From Pseudomonas sichuanensis (GTDB lineage Bacteria; Pseudomonadota; Gammaproteobacteria; Pseudomonadales; Pseudomonadaceae): a stretch of 56,313 nucleotides of DNA. This document shows positions 44,380 to 52,702 of the stretch, piece after piece. The position numbers were made by a program, and so were the translations under genes. The DNA is taken from assembly GCF_003231305.1 (NCBI RefSeq), contig NZ_QKVM01000044.1:1-56313 (forward strand), given 5' to 3'. The notes beneath the pieces were generated by a model. The model was not told the origin of the DNA, did not search any database, and was given only the letters and a program-made list of their open reading frames with translations. How positions within the stretch are numbered: position 1 is the first letter of the stretch; every line of letters begins with the position of its first letter.

Positions 44380-44797
44380 CCCCGGGGTGTTTCACGTCGA
44401 CAGCGAAATCGTCGTGCCGTTCTTCGACGTGGACAGCATGCACATCGTCTGGCACGGGCATTACGTCAAGTACCTGGAGGTCGCCCGCTGCGCCTTGCTC
44501 GAGCGCCTGCAGCACGATTACCGAGGCATGCAGGCCTCCGGTTACCACTGGCCGGTGATCGACCTGCAACTGCGCTACATCCGCGGTGCCACCTTCGGGC
44601 AGCGGCTGAGCGTACGCGCCAGCCTGGTGGAGTGGGAGAACCGCTTGAAGATCCATTACCTGATCAGCGATGCCGAAACCGGCGAGCGCATGACCCGTGC
44701 CAGCACCGTGCAGGTGGCCGTGCATATCGACAGCGGCGAGATGCAACTGGCCTCGCCGCAGGTGATGCTCGATGCGGTTGCCAAGGTGTTGCCATGA
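44372..44797 (+). CDS. Hot-dog acyl thioesterase (4HBT type)
   Basis: 141-residue single-domain hot-dog thioesterase. The active-site Asp lies in PFFDVDSMHIVWHGHYVKYLE, the D-x-x-x-x-x-W-H-x-x-Y layout of the 4-hydroxybenzoyl-CoA thioesterase family. It may release or edit carrier-bound products in the pigment pathway. It starts 8 bp inside the lyase gene. Its stop overlaps the ATG of the lolA-like gene (ATGA), just before a REP pair. Confidence 0.9.
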   Translation: MRNPGVFHVDSEIVVPFFDVDSMHIVWHGHYVKYLEVARCALLERLQHDYRGMQASGYHWPVIDLQLRYIRGATFGQRLSVRASLVEWENRLKIHYLISDAETGERMTRASTVQVAVHIDSGEMQLASPQVMLDAVAKVLP

Positions 44798-45543
44798 GTC
44801 ACGCTTTCTTGAGCCTGCGCAGGCTGTTGTGGGAGCGGCCTTGTGCCGCGAAAGGGTCGCGCAGCGGCCCCAGGTTTTCGGCAGTGATGCACAGATTGCT
44901 GGGGCCGCTCTGCGGCCCTTTCGCGGCACAAGGCCGCTCCTACAACAGCGCAGCCCGTGTGATGGCTGCATTTGCATTGCTGCTCGCCAGCCCCCTGACC
45001 CTGGCCTTCACCCTCGACGACCTGCAGAAGCAGCTCAGCCAGCCCGCTGTGGTCAAGGGCCCGTTCATCCAGGAAAAACACCTGCGCGCCCTGCCCCAGC
45101 CGCTGCTGAGCAAGGGCCGCTTCGTTCTCGCCCGTGACCACGGCCTGCTGTGGCTGCTGGACACCCCGCTGCGCCAGGATTACCGCATCGACGCCCAGGG
45201 CATCGCCCGGCGCGACCCGAACGGCTGGCAAACCCTGCCCAGCCGCAGCGCCGGGGCCGAGCAAAACCGCCTGTTCTTCGCCGTGCTGCAGGGCGACAGC
45301 AGTGGCCTGCAACGTGATTTCGAACTGGCCCTGTCCGGCGACGCCGGGCACTGGCAACTGCGCCTGACGCCGCGCTCGCTGCTGCTCAAGCAGGTGTTCA
45401 CGCGCATCGACATCGCTGGCGGCCAGTACGTGGAGCGCATCGAGCTGAGCGAAACCCAGGGCGACAGCACCCTGCTGCGCATGCCGGCGAGCACGGCGGC
45501 AACGGCCCTGAGCGACACGGAGCGCAGCGATTTTGCCGATTGA
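44794..45543 (+). CDS. LolA-like outer-membrane carrier with REP insertion in its signal region
   Basis: 249 residues if read from the ATGA-overlapping start. The mature part (TLDDLQKQLSQPAVVKGPFIQEKHLRAL onward) is a LolA-fold periplasmic carrier expected to ferry lipid or pigment to the outer membrane. The first codons (MSHAFLSLRRLL) look like the basic n-region of a signal peptide and ARVMAAFALLLASPLTLAF like its core, but ~42 codons from a REP pair lie between them in frame. An alternative start at 44962 would give 193 residues with a short, uncharged signal. Secretion may be impaired either way. It overlaps the MMPL gene by 11 bp. Confidence 0.75.
   Translation: MSHAFLSLRRLLWERPCAAKGSRSGPRFSAVMHRLLGPLCGPFAAQGRSYNSAARVMAAFALLLASPLTLAFTLDDLQKQLSQPAVVKGPFIQEKHLRALPQPLLSKGRFVLARDHGLLWLLDTPLRQDYRIDAQGIARRDPNGWQTLPSRSAGAEQNRLFFAVLQGDSSGLQRDFELALSGDAGHWQLRLTPRSLLLKQVFTRIDIAGGQYVERIELSETQGDSTLLRMPASTAATALSDTERSDFAD
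44824..44948. repeat. REP family A inverted pair inside a coding region
   Basis: CTGTTGTGGGAGCGGCCTTG...GGCCCCA and its inverted copy TGGGGCC...GGCCGCTCCTACAACAG span 125 bp. It is the only REP pair in the window that lies inside an operon and within an open reading frame (the lolA-like gene). The frame stays open through it. Confidence 0.85.
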
Positions 45544-47722
45544 ACGCCTGCTGCCGCGCCTGTTCCTCGGCTTGCTGCTGGTGATGCTGGCCATCGCCGG
45601 CTGGCAGTGGCACCGCGGCGCGCCGCTGTCGGCCGACTTGATGACCCTGGTGCCCGGCGCCACCCAGGACCCGCTGGTAAAGCGGGCCGAACAGCGCATG
45701 CAGGAGCCGCTCAACCGCGAAATGCTGGTGCTGGTCGGCCACCCCGAGCGTGAACAGGCACTGGCGCTGGCCGAGCGCCTGGCCACGCAGTGGCAAGGCA
45801 GTGGCCTGTTCGAAAAGGTCCAGTGGCGCCTGCAGACCGACCTCTCGGCGTTGCGCGCGCAACTGCTGCAAGGCCGCCTGGCCCTGCTCTCGGCGAACGA
45901 CCGCGAGCAGTTGATCAACCAGCCGCAGGCCTTCATCGAACAGCGCGTGAACAGCCTGTTCGACCCCTTCGCCGGTTTCAGCCTGGTGCCCAGCCAGGAC
46001 GACTGGCTGGGCCTCACCGGGCGCATCCAGAACAGCCAGCCGCTGCCGGTCAACGTGCAGCTGGACACCGCCAGCGGTGCGCTGGTCGCCGAGGCCGACG
46101 GCCAGCAGTGGGTGCTGCTGCGGGCCCGCACCCAAGGCAACGCCTTCGACATGCACCTGCCGTTGCAGGTGGCCGAACTGCTCGCCGCCAGCCGCCTCGA
46201 CGCCGACCAACATGGCACCCGGCTGCTGGCGGCCAGCGGCCTGCTGTACGCCGCCGCCGGCCAGCAGCAGGCCAGCCGCGAGATCACCTGGGTCGGCGGT
46301 GGCGCCACGCTGGGCATCCTGCTGCTGTTGCTGTTGGCCTTCCGCCGCTGGCGCGTGTTGCTGGCCTTCGTGCCGGTGCTGGTGGGCATGCTGTTCGGCG
46401 CGGTGGTGTGCGTGGCGCTGTTCGGGCAGATGCACGTGATGACCCTGGTGCTGGGTTCGAGCCTGATCGGCGTGGCGGTGGACTACCCGCTGCACTACCT
46501 GTCCAAGAGCTGGAGCCTCAAGCCCTGGCACAGCTGGCCGGCCCTGCGCCTGACCCTGCCGGGGCTGAGCCTGAGCCTGGCGACCAGCGCCATCGGCTAC
46601 CTGGCCCTGGCGTTCACGCCGTTCCCGGCGCTGACCCAGATCGCCGCGTTTTCCGCCGCCGGGCTGCTGGGCGCCTACCTCAGCGCGGTGTGCCTGCTGC
46701 CCGCGCTGCTTGCGGGCGTCGAGTTGCGCCCGGCGCAGTGGCCGCTGCGCATCGCGCAAACCCTGACCACGCTGCGTGAACGCCTGCTGGTCAAGGTGCC
46801 GAGCGGGGTGCTGCTGAGCCTGGTGCTGCTGTTCTGCGCCGCCGGCCTGTGGCGCCTGGACAGCCGCAACGACATCCGCCAGTGGGTCGCCAGCCCGCCG
46901 CAGTTGCTGCAAGAGGCACAGGCCGTGGCGCGCATCACCGGCTACCAGCCCACCAGCCAGTTCTACCTGGTGCGCGGCGACGACCCGCAGCAACTGCTCG
47001 AACGCCTGCAGGCGCTGAGCGGCAAGCTGGGCGAACTGGTCGAGCTGGGCAAGCTCAAGGGCTACATGAGCCTCAGCCAGCTGCTCGCCAGCCCTGCGCA
47101 ACAGGCCCAGCTGCAACAGGCCCTCGGCCAGCTGCCGGCACATTGGCAACCCTTGCTGGCACTGGGCGTACCTCAGGCCGCCCTGGCAGGCGAGCTCCAG
47201 CACCTGCAACAGCTGGCGCCGCAAGGCATCGACGACATGCTGGCCGGCCCGCTGGGCGAAGCCTGGCGGCCCTTGTGGCTGGGCCCGGACGGCGACGGCG
47301 TGGCGGCCATCGTCAGCCTGCAAGGCCTGGGCGACACCGCCTTGCTGCGCCTGCAGACCGATGACCTGCCCGGCGTGCAACTGGTCGACCGCCTCGGCGA
47401 GCTGAACCAGCTGTTCGCCGCCACCCAGCTCAGCGCCGCCGAACTCAAGCTGCTGTCGTGCCTGCTGATCGTGGTGCTGCTGGTGCTGCCGTTCGGCCTG
47501 CGCGGCGCCCTGCGCATCGTCGCCCTGCCGCTGCTGGCGGCGCTGTGCAGCCTGGCCAGCCTCGGCTGGCTGGGCCAGCCGCTGACCCTGTTCAGCCTGT
47601 TCGGCCTGCTGCTGGTGACGGCCATCAGCGTCGACTACGCCATCCTCATGCACGAGCGCATCGGCGGCGCCGCCGTGAGCCTGCTGGGCACCCTGCTGGC
47701 GGCAGCGACCACCTGGCTGTAA
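45533..47722 (+). CDS. MMPL/RND-family exporter, truncated by premature TAA
   Basis: 729 residues as encoded. Layout: one N-terminal helix (RLFLGLLLVMLAIAGW), a periplasmic domain, a helix block with LVLGSSLIGVAVDYPLHYLSKSW (family motif), a second periplasmic domain, and a second helix block (LLIVVLLVLPFGLRGAL, LFSLFGLLLVTAISVDYAILMHER). In aryl polyene clusters it is the inner-membrane exporter acting with the LolA-like protein and lipoproteins. The start is TTG (45533), 11 bp inside the lolA-like gene. TAA at 47720-47722 stops it before the last one or two helices, although the same frame continues to 47854. Confidence 0.9.
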   Translation: MPIERLLPRLFLGLLLVMLAIAGWQWHRGAPLSADLMTLVPGATQDPLVKRAEQRMQEPLNREMLVLVGHPEREQALALAERLATQWQGSGLFEKVQWRLQTDLSALRAQLLQGRLALLSANDREQLINQPQAFIEQRVNSLFDPFAGFSLVPSQDDWLGLTGRIQNSQPLPVNVQLDTASGALVAEADGQQWVLLRARTQGNAFDMHLPLQVAELLAASRLDADQHGTRLLAASGLLYAAAGQQQASREITWVGGGATLGILLLLLLAFRRWRVLLAFVPVLVGMLFGAVVCVALFGQMHVMTLVLGSSLIGVAVDYPLHYLSKSWSLKPWHSWPALRLTLPGLSLSLATSAIGYLALAFTPFPALTQIAAFSAAGLLGAYLSAVCLLPALLAGVELRPAQWPLRIAQTLTTLRERLLVKVPSGVLLSLVLLFCAAGLWRLDSRNDIRQWVASPPQLLQEAQAVARITGYQPTSQFYLVRGDDPQQLLERLQALSGKLGELVELGKLKGYMSLSQLLASPAQQAQLQQALGQLPAHWQPLLALGVPQAALAGELQHLQQLAPQGIDDMLAGPLGEAWRPLWLGPDGDGVAAIVSLQGLGDTALLRLQTDDLPGVQLVDRLGELNQLFAATQLSAAELKLLSCLLIVVLLVLPFGLRGALRIVALPLLAALCSLASLGWLGQPLTLFSLFGLLLVTAISVDYAILMHERIGGAAVSLLGTLLAAATTWL

Positions 47723-47854
47723 TTCGGCCTGCTGGCGTTGTCGAGCACTCCGGCGGTCAGCAACTTCGGCCTGGCAGTAAGCCTGGGCCTGGCTTTCAGT
47801 TTCCTGCTGGCCCCCTGGGCCGCCACCCGCGAAGGAGCGCATCCACCGCCATGA
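47720..47854 (+). pseudogene. Untranslated 3' end of the MMPL exporter gene
   Basis: Directly after the TAA the same frame stays open for 43 codons with membrane-type sequence (FGLLALSSTPAVSNFGLAV, then LGLAFSFLLAPWAA), ending in TGA at 47852-47854. That TGA overlaps the methyltransferase ATG (47851) as ATGA, the junction style used across this operon. The intact gene would encode 773 residues. Homologues typically have Ser at the stop position, so a TCA-to-TAA change is the simplest origin. Confidence 0.88.
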
Positions 47855-48591
47855 ACAGCAGCACGTCCAAGGCCTTTTTCAGCGACACCTATGTCGAGGA
47901 AACCCGTTTCGGGTTCTGGTTCCTGCGCAGCCACACCTGGCAGCACCATGTGCTGCGGGTGGCGATCAACGACCTGCGCCGGCTGTTCGACGGCAACCCG
48001 CCGGCCGCGCCGGTGCTGCTGGATGTCGGCTGCGGCCAGGGCAAGTCGTTCCGCCACCTGCACCAGGTGTTCGCCCCTTCGCGCCTGCTGGGCACCGACG
48101 CCGACCCGCACAGCCTGGCGCTCAGCGCCGCCGAGGCCGAACGCCTGGGCATCGCGGTGGAACTGCATGGCAGCGACTGCGCCGCGCTGCCCCACGCCGA
48201 TGCCAGCGTCGATATCCTGTTCTGCCACCAGACCTTCCACCACCTGGTGGAGCAGGAAAAAGCCCTGGCCGAATTCCACCGGGTGCTCAAGCCGGGCGGC
48301 TACCTGCTGTTCGCCGAGTCCACCGAGGCGTATATCGATACCTGGGTGATCCGCTGGCTGTTCCGCCACCCGATGCACGTGCAAAAGAGCGCCGAGGGCT
48401 ACTTGCAGATGCTCAGCGCCCAAGGCTTCGAGTTTGCGCCACGGCATGTCTCGTACCCGTACCTGTGGTGGAGCCGCGCCAAGGACTTCGGCCTGCTCGA
48501 ACGCTTCGGGCTGCGTAACCCGCCGCCGGTCGGGCAACGCGAAGAGACCTTGCTCAACGTGGTCGCGCGTAAAGCGCAGGAGACCCCATGA
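47851..48591 (+). CDS. Class I SAM-dependent methyltransferase
   Basis: 246 residues with a Rossmann-fold methyltransferase core. Motif I is VLLDVGCGQGKSF (residues ~55-67), the acidic residue after strand 2 lies in LLGTDADPHSL, and motif IV lies around DILFCHQTFHHL. The C-terminal part (YPYLWWSRAKDFGLLERF) is characteristic of the cluster's own family. Known aryl polyenes carry a ring methyl or methoxy group, so methylation of the aryl head is the likely job. Start by ATGA overlap with the intact frame of the MMPL gene; it overlaps the next gene by 4 bp. Confidence 0.9.
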   Translation: MNSSTSKAFFSDTYVEETRFGFWFLRSHTWQHHVLRVAINDLRRLFDGNPPAAPVLLDVGCGQGKSFRHLHQVFAPSRLLGTDADPHSLALSAAEAERLGIAVELHGSDCAALPHADASVDILFCHQTFHHLVEQEKALAEFHRVLKPGGYLLFAESTEAYIDTWVIRWLFRHPMHVQKSAEGYLQMLSAQGFEFAPRHVSYPYLWWSRAKDFGLLERFGLRNPPPVGQREETLLNVVARKAQETP

Positions 48592-49073
48592 AAGCCTTGC
48601 TGGCCATGCTCTGCTGCCTGCTGCTCGGTGCCTGCGCCGCGCGGCCGCCCCTGCCTGAGCAACCGCCTGCGCTGGAACTGCCACGCCAGTTGCACGTCGA
48701 ACGGGAGCAGGCCGGGCAACGCCAGGACTGGCTGCTGGTGATCCAGCGCGAAGACACCCGCCTGCGCTGGTCGCTGCTCGATCTGCTGGGCATCCCCCAG
48801 GCCCGCCAGTTGCTCGATGGCCAGCAGTGGCAGGCCGACGGGCTGCTGCCGCCGAACCCGGCGGCGCGCGAGCTGTTCGCCGCCGTGCTGTTCGCCCTGA
48901 CCCCGGCGCAGCAATTGCCACAGGCCTACCCCCAGGCCCGCCAGCAGGGTGACCGACGCTGGCTCGGCGAGCGCTGGCAGGTGCGCTACCAGGGCGCCGA
49001 TACCTTTACCTTGAACCTGGGCCAAGGGCTGCGCTATCACGTAAGCCCCTTGCCCGACGAGAACACCCCATGA
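48588..49073 (+). CDS. DUF3261-type lipoprotein of the aryl polyene cluster
   Basis: 161 residues with a lipoprotein signal peptide: hydrophobic core LLAMLCCLLLG and lipobox LLGAC with the lipidated Cys at residue 16. The remainder (QDWLLVIQREDTRLRWSLLD, LGIPQARQLLDG) matches the small outer-membrane lipoproteins found beside MMPL and ketosynthase genes in these clusters. It probably takes part in delivering the pigment to the outer membrane. It overlaps neighbours on both sides by ATGA. Confidence 0.85.
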   Translation: MKALLAMLCCLLLGACAARPPLPEQPPALELPRQLHVEREQAGQRQDWLLVIQREDTRLRWSLLDLLGIPQARQLLDGQQWQADGLLPPNPAARELFAAVLFALTPAQQLPQAYPQARQQGDRRWLGERWQVRYQGADTFTLNLGQGLRYHVSPLPDENTP

Positions 49074-50263
49074 GCGCCTATCTCAATGCCCTGGGCCTGG
49101 TCTGTGCCCTCGGCCACGGCCAGGCCGACATCGCCCGCCGGCTGTTTGCCGGCGACTGTTCGGGCATGCTGACGCAAGCGGGCTGGGTGCCCGAGCGCAG
49201 CCTGCCGGTGGGCGCCGTCAGCACCCCGCTGCCCGAGCTGCCGCTGCCCGAGCACCACAGCCGCAACAACCAGCTGCTGTACAGCGCCGCGCTGCAGATC
49301 GAGCCGGCGATCCGTGAAGCGATCGATCGCCACGGCGCCCATCGGCTCGGCGTGGTGCTGGGCACCAGCACCTCGGGGATCGCCGAGGCCAGCGACGGCA
49401 TCGCCCACTACCTGCGCGAGCAGCGCTTTCCCGAGGGCTACCAGTACGCCCAGCAAGAGCTCAGTGCCCCGGCCAACTTCCTCGCCGACTGGCTGCAACT
49501 GAGCGGCCCGGCCTATGTGATTTCCACCGCCTGCACTTCCAGCGCCCGGGCGCTGATGAGCGCGCGCCGCCTGCTCGACCTGGGGCTGTGCGATGCCGTG
49601 CTGTGCGGTGGCGTCGACAGCCTGTGCGGCCTGACCCTCAACGGTTTCAGTGCCCTGGAGGCGGTCAGCGACGCCCGCTGCAACCCGTTCTCGCGCAACC
49701 GCGCCGGGATCAACATCGGCGAAGGCGCGGCGTTGCTGCTGATGACCCGCGAGGCCAACCCGCAAGGCCCGCGCATCGCCCTGCTGGGCGCCGGCGCCAG
49801 CTCCGACGCCCACCATATCTCGGCGCCGGAGCCCACTGGCAAAGGTGCCTTGCAGGCCATGGGCAAAGCCTTGGACAATGCCGGCCTTACGCCCGCGCAG
49901 ATCAGCTACCTGAACCTGCACGGCACCGCCACCGTACACAACGACGCCATGGAAGCCCTGGCCGTGCACAGCCTGTTCGGCGCCGGCCTGGCCTGTTCGT
50001 CGAGCAAGCCGATGACCGGCCACACCCTTGGCGCCGCCGGCGCGCTGGAAGCGGCGTTCTGCTGGCTGGCCCTGAGCGGGCACAACCCCCAGGGCCTGCT
50101 GCCGCCACATGCCTGGGATGGCCAGCAGGACCCGGCATTGCCGGCCCTGGCGTTGGTCGACGGCAACCAGCGGCTGACCGCGCAACGCCCGCGGTACCTG
50201 ATGAGCAACTCGTTCGCCTTTGGCGGCAACAATGTCAGCCTGATTCTCGGAGACGCCCCATGA
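49070..50263 (+). CDS. Beta-ketoacyl-ACP synthase (elongating ketosynthase)
   Basis: 397-residue thiolase-fold ketosynthase with the full catalytic triad: Cys155 (ISTACTSSARAL), His284 (LNLHGTATVHND) and His318 (MTGHTLGAAGALEA). In aryl polyene biosynthesis this enzyme pairs with the chain-length-factor-like protein (36965) to elongate the carrier-bound polyene with malonyl units. The C-terminal MSNSFAFGGNNVSLILG is conserved. It overlaps the lipoprotein and dehydratase genes by 4 bp each. Confidence 0.94.
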   Translation: MSAYLNALGLVCALGHGQADIARRLFAGDCSGMLTQAGWVPERSLPVGAVSTPLPELPLPEHHSRNNQLLYSAALQIEPAIREAIDRHGAHRLGVVLGTSTSGIAEASDGIAHYLREQRFPEGYQYAQQELSAPANFLADWLQLSGPAYVISTACTSSARALMSARRLLDLGLCDAVLCGGVDSLCGLTLNGFSALEAVSDARCNPFSRNRAGINIGEGAALLLMTREANPQGPRIALLGAGASSDAHHISAPEPTGKGALQAMGKALDNAGLTPAQISYLNLHGTATVHNDAMEALAVHSLFGAGLACSSSKPMTGHTLGAAGALEAAFCWLALSGHNPQGLLPPHAWDGQQDPALPALALVDGNQRLTAQRPRYLMSNSFAFGGNNVSLILGDAP

Positions 50264-50730
50264 TCCCCTGGCCCCTGGCCGAGCTGCTGCCCCATGCCGG
50301 TGACATGATCCTCATCGAGCAGATCGACAGCTGCGACGACGAGCAGATCCACACCCGCACCACGGTGCGCCCAGGCGGCCTGTTCAACCGCGCCGACGGC
50401 AGCCTGCCGGCCTGGCTAGGCCTGGAGCTGATGGCCCAGAGCGTGGCCGCCTTCGCCGGCTGCCGCGCCCGTCGCCAGGGCCTGCCGGTGGAGCTGGGCT
50501 TTCTGCTGGGCACGCGCAAGTTCGAATGCGCCGTCGAGCACTTCCCCGCCGGCGTCGAACTGTCGATCCACGCGCAGCGCTCGCTGGAAGACGACAACGG
50601 CATGGGCGTGTTCGAATGCCACCTGCGCGGCCCCGGCATCCATGCCACGGCCCGCCTGAATGTGTACCGCCCGCCACAGCCCGACCGCTACCTGGCCGAA
50701 GCCGGCCCAGAGGAACCCCAGCATGACTGA
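50260..50730 (+). CDS. 3-hydroxyacyl-ACP dehydratase, hot-dog type
   Basis: 156-residue hot-dog protein related to FabZ/ApeP: LAELLPHAGDMILIEQI carries the HAGDM equivalent of the catalytic loop, with WLGLELMAQSVAAFAGCRAR as the hot-dog helix. It should act with the ApeI-like domain fused to the ligase (39519 gene), as in the known dehydratase heterodimer, to form each double bond. Start by ATGA overlap with the ketosynthase; the longer frame from 49588 is a shadow. Confidence 0.9.
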   Translation: MIPWPLAELLPHAGDMILIEQIDSCDDEQIHTRTTVRPGGLFNRADGSLPAWLGLELMAQSVAAFAGCRARRQGLPVELGFLLGTRKFECAVEHFPAGVELSIHAQRSLEDDNGMGVFECHLRGPGIHATARLNVYRPPQPDRYLAEAGPEEPQHD

Positions 50731-51451
50731 CAGCATTCTCGTTACCGGCTCCAGCCGTGGCATCGGTCGGGCCGTTGCCCTGCGCCTGGCACAGGCCGGC
50801 TTCGACCTGGTGCTGCACTGTCGCAGCGGCCGTGCCGAGGCCGATGCCGTGGCCGCCGAAGTGCGCGCACTCGGCCAGCAGGCCCGGGTGCTGCAGTTCG
50901 ACGTGGCCGACCGCGCCAGTTGCAAGGCAGTGTTGGAAGCCGATGTCGAAGCCCACGGCGCCTACTACGGCGTGGTGTGCAATGCCGGGCTGACCCGCGA
51001 CGGCGCCTTCCCGGCGCTGAGCGACGACGACTGGGACCAGGTGATGCGCACCAACCTCGACGGTTTCTACAACGTCCTGCACCCGCTGACGATGCCGATG
51101 ATCCGCCGCCGCGCGCCGGGGCGCATCGTCTGCATCACCTCGGTGTCGGGGCTGATCGGCAACCGTGGCCAGGTCAACTACAGCGCCTCCAAGGCCGGCC
51201 TGATCGGTGCCGCGAAGGCCCTGGCGATCGAGCTGGGCAAGCGCCGCATCACGGTCAACTGCGTGGCCCCCGGCCTGATCGACACGGCCATGCTCGACGA
51301 AAACGTGCCGGTCGATGAACTGCTGAAGATGATCCCGGCCGGGCGCATGGGCACCCCGGAAGAAGTGGCCGGCGCGGTGAACTTCCTGATGTCGCCCGAG
51401 GCGGCCTACATCACCCGCCAGGTGCTGGCGGTCAACGGAGGGCTGTGCTGA
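50723..51451 (+). CDS. 3-ketoacyl-ACP reductase (FabG-like)
   Basis: 242-residue short-chain dehydrogenase. The NADPH-binding loop is TGSSRGIG (~residues 8-15) and the catalytic triad includes Ser in TSVSGLIGNRG plus Tyr153 and Lys157 (NYSASKAG). The C-terminal ITRQVLAVNGGLC is the standard FabG ending. It reduces the 3-keto intermediates of the polyene chain. It starts 8 bp inside the dehydratase gene and shares one base with the next start (TGATG). Confidence 0.94.
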   Translation: MTDSILVTGSSRGIGRAVALRLAQAGFDLVLHCRSGRAEADAVAAEVRALGQQARVLQFDVADRASCKAVLEADVEAHGAYYGVVCNAGLTRDGAFPALSDDDWDQVMRTNLDGFYNVLHPLTMPMIRRRAPGRIVCITSVSGLIGNRGQVNYSASKAGLIGAAKALAIELGKRRITVNCVAPGLIDTAMLDENVPVDELLKMIPAGRMGTPEEVAGAVNFLMSPEAAYITRQVLAVNGGLC

Positions 51452-52677
51452 TGCGCCGCGTCGTGGTCACCGGCATGGCCGGCATTACCGCCCTGGGCAA
51501 CGACTGGGCAAGCATCGCCGCGCATTTCGCCGCCGGGCGCAGCGGCATTCGGCGCATGGACGAATGGGACCGCTACAGCGAACTCAACACCCGCCTGGCC
51601 GGGCCCATCGATGACTTCCAGGTGCCCGCGCACTGGACCCGCAAGCAATTGCGCAGCATGGGCCGGGTGTCACGCCTGGCGGTGGCCGCCGCCGAGCGGG
51701 CACTGGCCGACGCCGGGCTGCTCGACGAGCCGAGCATCCGTGATGGGCGCATGGGCGTGGCCTGCGGTTCGTCCACCGGCAGCACCGACGAGATCAAGAC
51801 CTTCGGCAACATGCTGCTCAACTCCACCTCGGAGGGCCTGAACGCCAACTCCTACGTGCGCATGATGCCGCACACCACAGCGGCCAACATCAGCATCTAC
51901 TTCGGCCTGACCGGGCGCCTGATCCCGACGTCCAGCGCCTGCACCAGCGGCAGCCAGGGCGTCGGCTACGCCTATGAGGCGATCAAGTTCGGGCGCCTGC
52001 CGCTGATGCTCGCCGGCGGTGCCGAAGAGCTGTGCCCCACCGAGGCCATGGTGTTCGACGCGCTCTATGCCACCAGCCTGAAGAACGACACCCCGCACCT
52101 GAGCCCACGCCCCTACGACCTGGACCGCGACGGCCTGGTGATCGGCGAGGGCGGCGGCATGCTGGTGCTCGAAGAGCTGGAGCATGCCTTGGCCCGCGGC
52201 GCGCGGATCCACGCCGAAGTGGTGGGCTTTGGCAGCAATGCCGACGGCCAGCACATCACCCGGCCAGAGCAAGTGACCATGCGCCGAGCCATGGAACTGG
52301 CGCTGGAAGACGCGGGCCTGGCGCCCGAGGCGATCGGTTATGTGAACGGCCATGGCACTGCCACCGAGCAGGGCGATATCGCCGAGACCCTGGCCACCAG
52401 CGGCCTGTTCGGCCCGCGCATGCCGATCAGCTCGCAGAAGAGCTACCTAGGCCACACCCTGGGTGCCTGCGGCGCCCTGGAATCGTGGTTCAGCATCGAG
52501 ATGATGAACCGCGAGCAGTACGCCCCCACGCTCAACCTCGACAAGGTCGACCCGCTGTGCGGCGAACTCGACTACCTGCAAGGCGCCTTCCGCGCCATGA
52601 GCCACGAATTCGTGATGAACAACAACTTCGCCTTCGGCGGCGTCAACACCTCGTTGATCTTCCGCCGCTGGCCCTGA
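51451..52677 (+). CDS. Beta-ketoacyl-ACP synthase (FabF-like, second ketosynthase)
   Basis: 408-residue ketosynthase with Cys164 (PTSSACTSGSQG), His301 (NGHGTATEQGD) and His335 (YLGHTLGACGALES). It differs clearly from the 49070 ketosynthase and is closer to FabF. In aryl polyene systems a second, homodimeric ketosynthase is thought to carry out the first condensation on the aryl starter. The ATG at 51451 (TGATG junction) is preferred to the in-frame GTG at 51445. Confidence 0.93.
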   Translation: MRRVVVTGMAGITALGNDWASIAAHFAAGRSGIRRMDEWDRYSELNTRLAGPIDDFQVPAHWTRKQLRSMGRVSRLAVAAAERALADAGLLDEPSIRDGRMGVACGSSTGSTDEIKTFGNMLLNSTSEGLNANSYVRMMPHTTAANISIYFGLTGRLIPTSSACTSGSQGVGYAYEAIKFGRLPLMLAGGAEELCPTEAMVFDALYATSLKNDTPHLSPRPYDLDRDGLVIGEGGGMLVLEELEHALARGARIHAEVVGFGSNADGQHITRPEQVTMRRAMELALEDAGLAPEAIGYVNGHGTATEQGDIAETLATSGLFGPRMPISSQKSYLGHTLGACGALESWFSIEMMNREQYAPTLNLDKVDPLCGELDYLQGAFRAMSHEFVMNNNFAFGGVNTSLIFRRWP

Positions 52678-52702
52678 CACGCAAAACCATGGAGTGAAAG
52701 GA

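Noticed and set aside
45398..47842. 814-codon open frame antisense to the MMPL gene
   Set aside because: Gln/Ala/Arg-rich low-complexity antisense translation. The plus-strand frame has clear exporter motifs and operon-style overlaps.
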